Shown: one piece after another, positions 21,939-33,596 of the stretch
Numbering within the stretch: position 1 is the stretch's first letter
Layout of the letters: each line of letters begins with the position of its first letter
Origin: Histoplasma ohiense
Taxonomy: Eukaryota > Ascomycota > Eurotiomycetes > Onygenales > Ajellomycetaceae
Direction of reading: 5' to 3'
Assembly (NCBI GenBank): GCA_017607445.1
Contig: JAEVHH010000003.1
Coordinates: 6,551,001 to 6,615,000 of the forward strand
Length of the DNA: 64,000 nt
Notes under the pieces: model-generated
The model's input: only the letters and a program-made list of their open reading frames with translations
Told to the model about the DNA's origin: nothing
The model's database searches: none
Program-made: the position numbers and the translations under genes

Positions 21939-23095
21939 ATGGACTTTCTTGATTATCTCAATTTTAAGTAAGTTGTTTCTTGAGTGCTTATCACATATTA
22001 TTGTTGGTGTTCCTTGTCAGTGGTGTTATTAGTGTGGTCATGTGTGTCATTAGCTTGTTTCTGTATAGCATCATTTGCTGTTCACTTGTTATATTGCCCT
22101 AGGTTTAGCTCTAATCACATGATGCACAACAGTTGGATTCCATGTGAATGTTGTGTCTCTAGACTTGAGAATGTTGATTTTTGGTGTGTGTTGAGGTCAA
22201 ATGTCTGAAAGCATTGTGAGGCTTGTGTCTCTGCAGGAAAATTCTGCAAACCTGTGAGTAATTCTCTTTAATTCTTATTTTCTTTTTCTTTTTCTTCAAA
22301 TTTGCTTTTGAATAGATAGTAGTGCTCTTAGCAATGTTGATATACTGATAATGATGCTAGATGTGTGATACATCTCTTCTGAGGTGCATCATGTGCAGGT
22401 GAGTGTTTATTTTTGTGGGGGTGGTGACTGAGAAGAATATAGCCAACCACAAAAGTTGTCTTCATTGTTTGATAAAATGATTGGATGCATCTTGCCTGGT
22501 GATGCTGTCTGCTCAGAGCAGAGCAGAGACAAATGCTCTATAGTCTCAGCACTGAGCAGTGGCTGAGTCTGCAGAGATGCAGATTTTGAAGACTGTGATT
22601 ATGTCTGATTCTTTCAGAGTGAAGATGTTAGAGAAAGAGAAGGGTGTGAAGAAGAGGGTTTTGAAAGTGATGAGCTTCAGAGGCTTCATGATGAAGGGGT
22701 TGATTGAGAAGGGATTGATGGGGGAGGAGTTGGCTGAAGAGTTGATGAAGGAGATTGTGAAGACACTGATGACTGCAGCAGTGTCTGTGGTGTCTGTTTT
22801 CTTTGTCAATTTGCCACTGACATCAGTGGAACAGGGGGAGAGAGTGCTCTGAATGATGGAGAAGTGGAAGAAGAAGATGAAGAGAAATGTCTTTCTTCAT
22901 CAGATGTGCTGAAGAATGAATAGATTGATGAAAGAGAAGAGATGTAAGAAGACAAATGTCTTGTGAGATAGACATTTATCTATACCCCTGCACCCAAAAT
23001 GGATGCTGATAATATACAAGTACCAGAAGGAGTATTGAGTGAGAGTGACAGAGAAGAGGAATGAAAGAGATGATGAAAGAGAGAAGAGAAAGTAA
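21939..23095 (+). pseudogene. Antisense accessory gene of B2 (zinc-cluster-like, acidic)
   Basis: It lies between pol and the 3' LTR, on the strand opposite to gag-pol. Exon 1 is 21939-21967 (MDFLDYLNF, ends AA|GTAAGT). Exon 2 is 22103-22253 (after CCCTAG; ends CCT|GTGAGT) and has the cysteine pattern C-x2-C-x10-C-x9-C-x2-C-x6-C, resembling but not equal to the fungal Zn2Cys6 cluster (C-x2-C-x6-C...). The C-terminal exon starts after about 22515 and ends with TAA at 23093-23095; it encodes a glutamate-rich region, then LxxxMxxxxxxKTNVL and SIPLxxKWM-type helices. How exon 2 joins the last exon is uncertain; one or two introns with decayed sites lie between. TGA codons and a lost donor (GT to AT near 22473) show this copy is dead. 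A transcription factor-like or nucleic-acid-binding role is inference from the cysteines only. Confidence 0.55.
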
Positions 23096-24482
23096 GAGAT
23101 GAGAGATGAGATGAAGATGAGTGGACTGAAAATCTTTAGACTTTTCTTAGAATCTGTTTTCTTTGTTTTTTTCTTGCTTGTATGTTTTATTTTTTGTATT
23201 TATTATATCCAAATTGAATTTTTTTCTTTTTTCCTTTTTCCCTGATAAAATCCTTCTAAAAAGAATGCATTTGATTGGAGTTTGAGTGAGATTTGTGCTT
23301 CTAGTATTTTTCAATTTAAGATTTGTGCTTCTGATGTCTTTTGACTTGATGTTTGCACTTTTGATGTTTGGAAGTATGTTGGTTTTGTATTTGTTGTTTG
23401 TTTTTTTGTTCAAGGAAGATTTTGAATGTCTGAGTGTTCAATATGTTTTCTTCTGATTCTCATATATCACCACTAGAACTCCAATCTATTCATCTCACAA
23501 GATATTCTGAAGGTTTGTTTTTTCATTGTTGTTTTTCAAGAATTTCTTCAACTTGATATTCTTCTTTGCTGTTGACAAGTTTCAGTCCTGGTTCTGATAG
23601 AGCTCCATTTCTGTGGTTGTATGGCTTCAATAAAGATACATGAAATACAGGATGGATGCTTCTATATGAAGATGACAGTTCTAGTTTGTACACTTGTTTT
23701 CTGATGGTATTCAGAATCTTGAAGAGTTCAACATATTTATGATTGAGTTTGTGAACTGAGTGCAGCAATTGGAGATTTTTTGCATTGAGCATGACATAGT
23801 CATCTATTTTAAATTGTTGAAGCTTATATTTTGTATTGTAATAGATTTTCTGTGCTTGTTGTGTCTTTTGTAGATTCTCAATGAGCTTATGATGTGTTTT
23901 CTCAATATGTTTCACACAGCTAGCAGCATGTATGGCGATCAGTTGTGGTGATTTGCTGACATTAATTTTCAAATCAGATCAATATTCCATTAAGACTTCT
24001 GCGGGTGCCATTTCAGTAGAGGTATGTTGAGAGATATTGTAAACAAACTGTGTCAGCAGTAGCCAGTGTGCTCAGTCATCTTGATGATAGTTGGTAAAGC
24101 ATCAGAGGTAATGTTTCAAAGTTTGATTTTGTTGTTCTGTTTGATCATCTGTTTGAGAGTGAAAGGCTGTTGAAAGTTTCTGATGTGTGCCTAGCATATA
24201 ACAAAAGATGGACCAATAATGGCTTGTAAACAGTGAACCTCAATTGGATATATGGTTTTTGAGTACTTCATAAATTGTATAGAACTTGGTATAAATGATT
24301 TCCACTAGTTCATCAGCTGTAATGTTTTTGATGCAAGGAATATAGATTGTAAACTTGGTATATATATCCACAATCACTAAAATTGCATCATAGATTTGAT
24401 GAAGGAATGTAGAGGCTGGCAAGCCTGTAATAAAATCTATAGTAATGAACTCAAAAGGATTTGATGATAAGAGAATTGTACT

Positions 24483-25764
24483 TAGACTGGCCGTGTGACC
24501 ATGCATGGGACTGGGACTAAATATTTCGCCAGTCCCATTATCAAATTTCTTAGTCCTGGTCCCATATAGTGTTTATTAAATTAGTCACTTTACACTGTTT
24601 ATATTATAAATCTAGTCCCAGGTCATGTTCTTCTTATAAATTACTGATTCTGGTCCCATTTGGTCCCATTTTGTTAAAATGGGACCAAATGGGACCATGA
24701 TTTACCCTATATAGATGATATAATGCTATGAGCGTTACCAAAAATCATTACCTATCAAAAGAAGTTTAGTGTATTTATGCTCTAGTTCTATTTTGAACTA
24801 GTAATGATAGTGATAGATAGATTCGCCGCGGTAGATAGATTAGCAGCGATAGATAGATTGACAGCAGCGATAGATTAGCAGCAATAGATAGATTGGCAGT
24901 GGTAGATAAATTGGCAGCGATAGATAGGTTGGCAGCGATAGATTAGCAGCGATAGATTAGCAGCGATAGATTAGCAGCGATAGATTAGCAGCGATAGATT
25001 AGCAGCGATAGATAGATTGGCAGTGATAGATAGGTTGGCAGCGATAGATTAGCAGTGATAGATAGCTTAGTAGTGAGGGATAGCTTAGCAGCGAGGGATA
25101 GCTTAGCAGTGAGGGATAGCTTAGCAGCGAGGGATAGCTTAGCAGCGAGGGATAGATTGGCAGCGGCGATAGCTTAGCAGCGAGGGATAGATTGGCAGCG
25201 GCGATAGATTAGCAGCGAAAGATAGATTGGCAGCAGCGATAGATTAGCAGCGATAGATTAGCAGCAATAGATTGGCAGCGATAGATAGATTGGCAGTGGT
25301 AGATAAATTGGCAGCGATAGATAGGTTGGCAGCGATAGATAGGTTGGCAGCGATAGCTTAGCAGCGAGGGATAGCTTGCAGCAATAGAGAGGTTGGCAGC
25401 GGCGATAGCTTAGCAGCGAGAGCTTGCAGCAATAGATTGGTTGACAGCACTAGATAGGGGTGATATCTCCACCAATCATATCATCAGATTGATATCTAAG
25501 ATATGTATTATATAATCATCAGAACGGGACCAAACCTCAGTCAAAATCATAGTCAGTCCCAGGTCATGTTCTTATTTTTGATAGTCAGTCACTTTACATG
25601 AAATATCAAGATTTATTAGTCCCATTTCACTCATGTTCTAATAATTCTAGTCACTTTACACTCCCATTCTGATCCTGGTCCCACTGAAAATCACGCCAAG
25701 AAATGGACTGGGACCAAACCAAACCAAACCAAACATGAAATTCATGGTCCCACCGGCCAGTCTA
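24483..25764 (+). mobile_element. hAT-derived MITE with internal minisatellite
   Basis: A 1282-bp non-autonomous element with perfect 11-bp inverted ends TAGACTGGCCG / CGGCCAGTCTA. It is flanked by an exact 8-bp target duplication, ATTGTACT (24475-24482 and 25765-25772), the hAT hallmark. About 260 bp at the right end match the 3' ends of the hAT elements at 3380-3749 and 10980-11353, so the autonomous partner family is in this window. The 5' part has alternating GGTCCC/GGGACC hairpins. It is little mutated compared with its host element. The empty site is intact in the mirror copy (B4, about 48900), so it arrived after the inverted duplication. Confidence 0.9.
24800..25450. repeat. GATAGATTAGCAGC minisatellite inside the MITE
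   Basis: Tens of tandem copies of a 14-18-bp motif (AGCGATAGATTAGC; variants GATAGATAGATTGGCAGC and GAGGGATAGCTTAGC) occupy half of the element. The related short copy at 14997-15327 has only a few units, so the array expanded within the family. Confidence 0.85.
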
Positions 25765-28414
25765 ATTGTACTCAATTCTCCATATTGTCTGTGCTGTTTT
25801 GACTTTACTCTTTGACAAGTATCATAAGTGGATATATAATCTTTGATATTTCTGACTAGCTCATATCAATAGTATTTGTCCTGGATGCTGTCTATAAACT
25901 TTTTTATACCAAAGTGACCCCTCTGTGGATCATCATGGTTTGCACTGATAATTTCATCAATGAGTGTCTTTTGTTGAGAGACATACATGCAATCATCAGC
26001 ATGCAATATATCATTCTCAGAAATTGTCTATAGCATATTTTCAGTGACAGTCATACTCTTCTCTTTTATCTTCTCTCTTTGCTCAGCAGCAAAAGAATCA
26101 ATCTTCTGTGCTTTACTCAGAAATGAGATGAAAGATTCAGACATTTCTGTGTATGCTGAGTCCCCAAGAATAGCCTTATTGACTGCAATTTGGGGCATAT
26201 ATTGCTCAATGTGCAATGGAGGGGAAGAGTTTACATGAGAGATAGAAGATATTGATGTATGAAGTACTTTTCACTCATTAAAAGAAGCATTTTGCTCATT
26301 AGAGATCTGTGCACAGACTACATCAGAAGAAATATCATTTTGAAAAGAAGTATTAGCTTTTCAGCCTAGTCTAACTCCATGTTTCAGCTTCTGTTGCAGA
26401 GTAGATAATATAGTTTGATCATTATAGATCTCACTGTAGTCTGTGCAATGACTGAGCTCATCAGCTGAATTCTTTGATTCAGAGCAGTGCAGTAATATAA
26501 AATCATAAGCAGATAAAGCTTCCATTCATCTGATCTGATATCTGTTCAGTTCTTTAGTTGTCATAAAGTACTGCAGATTGGCATGATCAGATCAGACTTG
26601 AATTGAATACTGACTTCTCTTCAGATAGTGTCTTCAATTTTTAAATGCTGCTACAATAGCCAAGAGTTCTTTATCATGAGTATCATAATGTGTTTCCACA
26701 TCAATCAACTTTCTTAATCAGAAGGCAACTGAATGCCAGTGCTCATCATTCTGCAACTGTGACAGAATAGCAGTGACTGCAAAAGTGGATGCATCAGATT
26801 CAATCTGAATACATCAAGCTGAGTCAAAATAAGCTAATAGAGAAGCACACATAAAGCATGATTTGAGCTCATTGAAAACACTTTGAGTATCTTCTGTCCA
26901 CATAAAAGTGGCTTTTCTTTCCCTCTTCTTGCTCCCTTTTGTAAGTTCGAATAATGGGGCTGCAATAGAGGAGAAAGACTTAATAAATCATCAATAGAAA
27001 TTAGCAAAGCTCAAGAAGAATTGAACCTCTTTAATTGATTTAGATGTAGGCCATTTCACAATAGTGGAGACTCTGTCTGACTCCATCTCAACATCATTTG
27101 TATCTATAACAAACCTCAGAAATGAGACCTTGTCCACTTCAAATTCATACTTAGAGAGTTTTGCAAATAGATTCACATGCTTGAGATGTTCTAGCATCTT
27201 AGTAACATGCACTTTATATTCCTGCTTTGAATTGAAGAATATGAGAATGTCGTCCAAATAGACAACACAACATATATCCAACAAATCAGACAAGGCATTG
27301 TTAATGTATGCTTGGAATGTTGCTGGAGCATTAGCTAGTTCAAATGATATAACTATATATTCAAAATATCCATATCTTGTTCTAAAGGCTGTCTTCCAAT
27401 GGTCTTTTGCTGCTATAAGTATGTGGTGATAGACATCTCAAAGGTCCAGCTTAGTGAATACCTTGGCTTTTGAAAGTCTATCAAGTAATTCATTTATTAG
27501 AGATAGAGAGTATCAGTTCTTGATGATGATTCAATTTAATTCTTGATAGTCTACACAAAGATGGAGTCCATCATTTTTTTTGAGAACAAAGAGAATTGAT
27601 GCATCAGCTGAGCTACTGAACAGTTGTATCCACTCTTTATCTAATACATTTTTTAAATATTCTCTTAGAGTGGCTAACTCAGTTTCAGAGAGATTGTATA
27701 TTGACATAAATGGAGATTGCACATTAGACTTGAGATCTATGTGGTGTTCCATCTCTTCTGATTTTTTCATGCTTATAGCAGCTTCTTCTGAGAAGATATG
27801 CATGTATGACATGACATAATCAGGTAGACTGATCAGCAAGTCTGAATATGCAGCTGAGAATATGTATGAAGCATGCTTTGAGTCTTTTGAATGTTCTGTA
27901 GATAATACTACAAGCATTTCTACTCTAGCTTCTGTGAGAACTTCAGCTAGAACATCTTGTTCAGAAATAATTTGAGGCTGTTGTTCATCTTCAGAGCTTC
28001 TAAAGAAGAATTGTCCATCTGATCAATCTATAAGAGGATTTGTTTGTCTTAATCAAGAAAATTCTAATACAAGACTGTAGTCCTTCATTTTCATTGCATG
28101 AAAGAAATGAGATATCTGCTGTGCATTACTTTTGTGATCAGTAACAGTAGTTGCAATGTTATACTCTTCAAAGGAGTGCATTATGCATTCATCAATTGAC
28201 TTGATCATTTTGATTTTGCAGTGAGCAGCTTCTAGATTGTGATTCTTTGCTCAAAATTCATTGACACAATTCACTTCTGACTCAGAGTCTACTAGTGCAA
28301 GCATTTTTTGCAGACTCTTAGATGTAGCAAGTTCCACTGTGACAGTGAAGCTTAAGGCATTTTTGCATTGACTTTTCATGCTTATGACTGTCATTGTGAG
28401 CTGAATGACATGCC

Positions 28415-29746
28415 TTAAGTGTTTTTTGAGTTCTTCAAGTTCTTTGTGTCTTTCATATCAGGTTTTGAGTCAGACTTGGTGTTTTTGGATTCATCTTTGA
28501 GTTGTTTGAAACATGAATCGATGGTATGTCCTGGTCACTTGCAATAACAGCAATATTTTGATTGAGTGGAGTCATCAGACTTTGTAGTGTCATTCCATCT
28601 GCATTTGTTTTGTGATCTATTATCAGCATTATTTCTGTTGTTAAAGCTTTGAATGAGGTTTTTGAAATTTGACTTCTCTTTAAGCTTTTTCCATCTCTCT
28701 GACAGATTCGATTCTGCCATTGCAAGTTTATGTAGAGTGGCATCATAGCTTAACTCTTCCAATTTGATTGCATATTTGTCGAATTCTCAGTGAATGGAAG
28801 GTAGAACTTTCATATAGAGGTGTGATTTCTGATGGTATTTGCTATAAGAATGCTGCAGATGCTCTTCAATTGATTGTAAATGTGAAGCAAATTGTTGAAC
28901 TGTCTGATCTTCTTGTTGCTCTGTTTTTCAGTACTGTCTATCAGCATCTTGGAAACTTCTATCTGGATCAGTGACTTGACATTGCATCCCACTAACAAAT
29001 TCTTCCCATGATGGCAAAGTCCGCATATCATGTGTATGTTGATATCAATGTTGTTGCATCTCGACATTGAAATGAGTAACGGCTTCGATGATCTTTCGAT
29101 GGTCATGTTCATTGTAGTAATCAAGATCACTGGCATGGAAAGCAATAGCAGCTGTAACAAAGTTTTCAAATTCTTTCATGCTTTGACCTCAGAACTTTTC
29201 CACATCTCTCTGAGAAGAGTGACCACTCATGCTGGGATCTCAAAGTTCTAATTGCCAAAGTGGTACTCAACTACATCTCCCACTGACAGTAGTCACAGCA
29301 CTTTCCACTAAGATGTTGAGTGCTTGTAGTGTGGCTTTCAGTGGCTTGAGAATACTTGTGATGTTATTATGATTACCATTCATGCTAGTTGCATCTCTAC
29401 TGTGGTTCAGATGTGCTTCTAGTGTATTTCAGATGACTGGAATTGTTTTATTCAATTCTTGTAGTAAAGTGTCACACTGCTGTTGAAGTTCTTGCAATTC
29501 TTTCTCAGTCTGTAATTTTTTGATTCTTCTGATCACAGCTATCTTCTCAGTCTCAATTGCACTGAGATCTTCAGAAGAGGTATCTTCTTCTGAACTATAC
29601 TCAGAGTTCAATTCCATAGAAGAAGATGATGCTTGTTGCACACTTTCAGTGGCAGAAGTGTGCATTTCATGATTTTCTTCCATGATGTTTGTTGCTTCAG
29701 GTTCAGTGGTAGCATGAGTACAGTGGATGCTGTGGGTAGAGGCCAT
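28415..29746 (-). pseudogene. gag of B2
   Basis: ATG at 29744-29746, stop TAA at 28415-28417, 1332 nt. The N-terminus is Ser/Glu-rich with a heptad-like stretch (IRRIKKLQTEKELQELQQQ). The zinc knuckle region reads CYCK...; in B4 the complete motif is CCYCKRPGHTINSC. The AAAAAAC slippery site lies at 28421-28427 (minus). Internal TGA stops. Confidence 0.85.
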
Positions 29747-29793
29747 GACTATTACTCAACAGATTATCTCTCAAAGATTGAGTGATTAGAAAC

Positions 29794-30059
29794 TGTGAGA
29801 TGTAGTGACAGTGTGAAGAGTAACAGTAGAAGATAGTTTATAGCATAGTGGAGATAATAGTAATATATTATAGTAGTGTAACATAGCATAGTGTAGTGTA
29901 GTGTAGCTAATCACTAAGGAAGAAAAGAAAGAGAAAGAAGATGTCCGAAATACATACATCGATATATATATACATATAGAAATAGCGGTAGCGAGAGTAT
30001 AATGGAAAGAGGTAAGAATAAGCGAAGATAATAAGGAAATAATAAACAAGTGCATTACA
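29794..30059 (-). repeat. 5' LTR of B2 (266 bp)
   Basis: TGTGAGATG...GCATTACA. It is followed at 30060 by TAGTA, the same junction seen (as TACTA) at both ends of B4, proving that B2 and B4 descend from one insertion event. Confidence 0.92.
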
Positions 30060-33000
30060 TAGTATTATCTACAGAATGTTCAAAAGACTCAAAGCATGCT
30101 TCACACATATTCTCAGCTGTGTATTCAGACTTGCCAACTGATCTACCTGATTATATCATGCCATACACACATATCTTCTCAGAAGAAGCTGCTATAAGCA
30201 TGAAAAGATCAGAAGAGATGAAACACTGTATAGATCTCAAGCCTGATATGCAATCTTCATTTATACTGATATACAATCTCTCTGAAACTGAGTTAGCCGC
30301 CCTAAGAGAATATTTAAAAAATGCATTAGATAAAGAGTGGATATAATCATTCAGTAGTCTGGCTGATGCACTGATTCTCTTTATTCTCAAAAAAGATGAT
30401 GGACTCTGTCTTTGTATAGACTATTGAGGGTTAAATTGAATCATCATCAAGAATCAATACTCTCTACCTCTAATAAGTGAATTACTTGATAGACTTTCAA
30501 AAGCCAAGATATTCACAAAGCTGGACCTTCAAGATGTCTACCACTGCATACTTATAGTGACAAAAGACCATTGAAAGACAGTCTTTAGAACAAGATATAG
30601 ACATTTTGAATATGTAGTTATATCATTTGAACTAGCTAATGCTTCAGTGATATTTCAAGCATACATTAACAATGCCTTGTCTGATTTGTTGGATATATGT
30701 TGCATTGTCTATTTGGATGACATTCTCATATTCTCCAATTCAAAGCAGAAACATAAAGTGCATGTTACTAAGATGTTAGAACATCTTGAGTGTGCAAATC
30801 TATTTGCAAAACTCTCTAAGTGTGAATTTGAAGTAGACAAAGTCTCATTTCTGGGGTTTGTTATAGATACAAATGATGTCAAAATGAAGTCAGACAGAGT
30901 CTCCACTATTGTGGAATGATCTACATCTAAATCAATTAAAGAGATTCAATTCTTCTTGAGCTTTGCTAATTTCTATCAGCAATTTATTAAGTCTTTCTTC
31001 TCTATTGCAGCCTCATTATTTGAACTTACAAAAGAAAGCAAGAAGAGGGAAAGAAAAGTCATTTTTATGTGAACAGAAGATGCTCAAAGTGCTTTCAATG
31101 AGCTTAAATTGTGCTTTATGTGTGCTTCTCTATTAGCTTATTTTGACTCAGCTCAGTATATTCAGATTGAATCTGATGCATCCACTTTTGCAGTTGCTGC
31201 TATTCTGTCACAGTTGCAGGATGATGAGCACTGACATTCAGTTGTCTTCTGATCAAGAAAGTTGATTGATGCAGAAACATATTATAATACTTATAATAAA
31301 GAACTCTTGACTATTGTAGCAGCATTTAAGAATTGAAGACACTATCTGAAGAGAAGTCAGTATTCAATTCAAGTCTGATCTGATCATGTCAATCTGCAGT
31401 ACTTTATGATGACTAAGAAACTGAATAGACATCAGATCAGATGAGTGAAAGCTTTATCTGTTTATGATTTTGTATTACTGCACTGCTCTGAATCAAAGAA
31501 TTCAGCTGATGAGCTCAGTTGTTGCACAGACTACAGTGAGATCTATAATGATCAAACTATATTATCTACTCTGCAACAGAAGCTGAAACATGAAGTTAGA
31601 CTAGACTGAGAAGCTGATACTTCTTTTCAAAATGATATTTCTTCTGATATAGTCTGTGCACAGATCTCTAATGAGCAAAATGCTTCTTTTAATGAGTGAA
31701 AAGCACTTCATACATCAACATCTTCTACCTCTCACATAAACTCTTCTCCTCCATTGTGTGTTGAGCAATATATGCCCTGAATTGCAGTCAATAAGGCTAT
31801 TCTTGAGGACTCAGCATATACAGAAATGCCTGAATTCTTCATCTCATTTCTGAGTAAAACACAGAAGATTGATTCTTTTGCTGCTGAGCAAAGAAAAAAG
31901 ATAAAAGAGAAGAATATAACTGTCACTGAAAATATGCTATAAACAATTTCTGAGAATGATATATTGTGTGCTGATGATCGTGTGTATGTCCCTCAACAAA
32001 AGACACTCATTGATGAAATTATCAGTGCAAACCATGATGATCCACAGAGGGGTCACTTTGGTATAAAAAAGTTCATAGACAGCATCCAGAACAAATACTA
32101 TTGGCATGAGCTAGTCAGAGATATCAAAGATTATATATCCACTTGTGATACTTGTCAAAGAGTAAAGCCAAAACAGCACAGACAATATGAAGAATTGGGT
32201 ACAATTCTCTTATCATCAAATTCTTTTGAGTCCATTACTATGAATTTTATTACAGGCTTACCAGCCTCTACATTCCTCCACCAAATCTATGATGCAATTT
32301 TAGTGATTGTGAATATATATACCAAGTTTATGATCTATATTCCTTGCATCAAAAACATTACAGCTGACAAACTAGTGGAAATCATTTATATCAAGTTCTA
32401 TACAATTTACAGAGTACTCAAAAACCATATATCTGATCAAGAGTTGCTGTTTACAAGCCATTATTGATCCACCTTTTGTTATATGCTAGATGCACATCGG
32501 AAACTTTCAACAGCCTTTCACTCTCAAACAGATGGCCAAACAGAACAACAAAATCAAACCTTGGAACATTATCTCTGATGCTTTATCAACTATCATCAAG
32601 ATGACTGAGCATGCTGGCTACTGCTAGTGCAGTTTGTTTACAATACCTCTCAACATATCTCTACTGAAATGACATCTGCGGAAGCCTTAATGGGATATCA
32701 ATCTGATTTGAAAATTAATGTCAGCAAATCACCACAACCAGTCACCATACATGCTGCTAGCTGTGTGAAACATATCAAGGAAACACACCATAAGCTCATC
32801 AAGAATCTACAAAAGATGCAACAAGCACAGAAAATCTATTATAATGCAAAATATAAGCTTCAACAATTTAAAATAGATGACTATGTCATGCTCAATGCAA
32901 AAAATCTCTGATTGCTGCACCCAGTTTGCAAACTCAATCATAAATATGTTGAACTCTTCAAGATTCTGAATATCATTGAAAAACAAGTGTACAAACTAGA

Positions 33001-33425
33001 ACTGCCACCTTTCTATAGAAGCATTCATTCTGTATTCCATGTATCTTTATTGAAGCCATACAACTGCAGAAATGAAGCTTTATCAGAATCAGAACCAGAA
33101 CTTATCAATGATGAAGAAAAATATCAAATTGAAGAAATTCTTGAAAAACAACAATGAAAAAACAAACCTCTGAAATATCTTGTGAGATGGACAGATTGGG
33201 GTTCTAGTGGTGATACATGAAAATCAGAAGAAAACATATTGAACACTCAGACATTTGAAATCTTTCTCAAACAAGAAAATGAATGACAAATATAAAACCA
33301 ACATACTTCCAAACACCAAAAGCACAAACATCAAGTTGAAAGATGTCAGAAGCACAAATTCTAAATCAAAAAACACTAGAAGCACAAATTTCACTCAAAC
33401 TTCAATCAAATGCATTTTTTTTTAA
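30060..33425 (+). pseudogene. pol of B3 (RT-RH-IN-chromodomain)
   Basis: RT motif YLDDILIF at about 30710-30733. The RNase H region contains VNLQYFM and KNSADELS. The integrase zinc-binding region has HDDPQRGHFGIKK ... CDTCQRVKP (32032-32170). The catalytic core holds TDGQTE-like sequence with one change at about 32530. GPY/F-type SLLKPYN lies near 33050, then the chromodomain with YLVRWTDWGSSGDT (33175-33222). About a dozen TGA codons. 30060-31890 is nearly identical to the mirror copy at 42786-44616. Confidence 0.85.
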
Positions 33426-33596
33426 GAATTTTATCAGGGAAAAGGGAAAAAGGAAAAAATTCAATTTGGGTATAATAAATACAAAAAATAAAACATACAA
33501 GCAAGGAAAAAAAAAAAAAAAAGAGACAAAAGAAATGAGTTCTAAGAAAAGTCTAAAGACCTTCAATTCATTCACTCTCATCTCACTCTCTATCTC

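Larger units (their letters stand above)
23256..28427 (-). pseudogene. pol of B2 (PR-RT-RH-IN-chromodomain), split by a MITE
   Basis: Order from right to left on the minus strand: retropepsin near 28300; RT with YLDDILIFF at about 27235-27262; RNase H about 26400-26950; integrase zinc-binding HHCC region and catalytic core about 23900-25980, split by the MITE; GPY/F-type LLKPYN near 23615; and a chromodomain at about 23440-23560 (EEILEKQ ... PxYLVRWxxW, here decayed). A basic Gln/Lys/His-rich tail follows. The reading frame is -1 relative to gag. Numerous TGA codons. Confidence 0.85.
21314..30059 (-). mobile_element. B2: full-length family B chromovirus carrying a hAT MITE
   Basis: This is a minus-strand element: 5' LTR 29794-30059, gag 28415-29746, pol 23256-28427, an opposite-strand gene 21939-23095, and 3' LTR 21314-21579. 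Without the MITE at 24483-25764 and its 8-bp duplication it is 7456 bp, exactly the length of B4, with which it is collinear in inverted orientation. The right flank is TAGTA of the interrupted B3 pol. The left flank (GACGG, family A sequence) does not match, so the left boundary is a rearrangement and not the original insertion site. All coding regions are interrupted by TGA codons. Confidence 0.92.

Noticed and set aside
22420..22560. A definite splice model joining exon 2 of the antisense gene to its last exon
   Set aside because: Candidate acceptors (GCAG) in some copies are CG-derived and appear as TGG or TGA in others, so the ancestral AG is not certain; left open.
24800..25450. CRISPR-like spaced repeats
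   Set aside because: The units are contiguous 14-18-bp tandem repeats without unique spacers, inside a eukaryotic hAT MITE.
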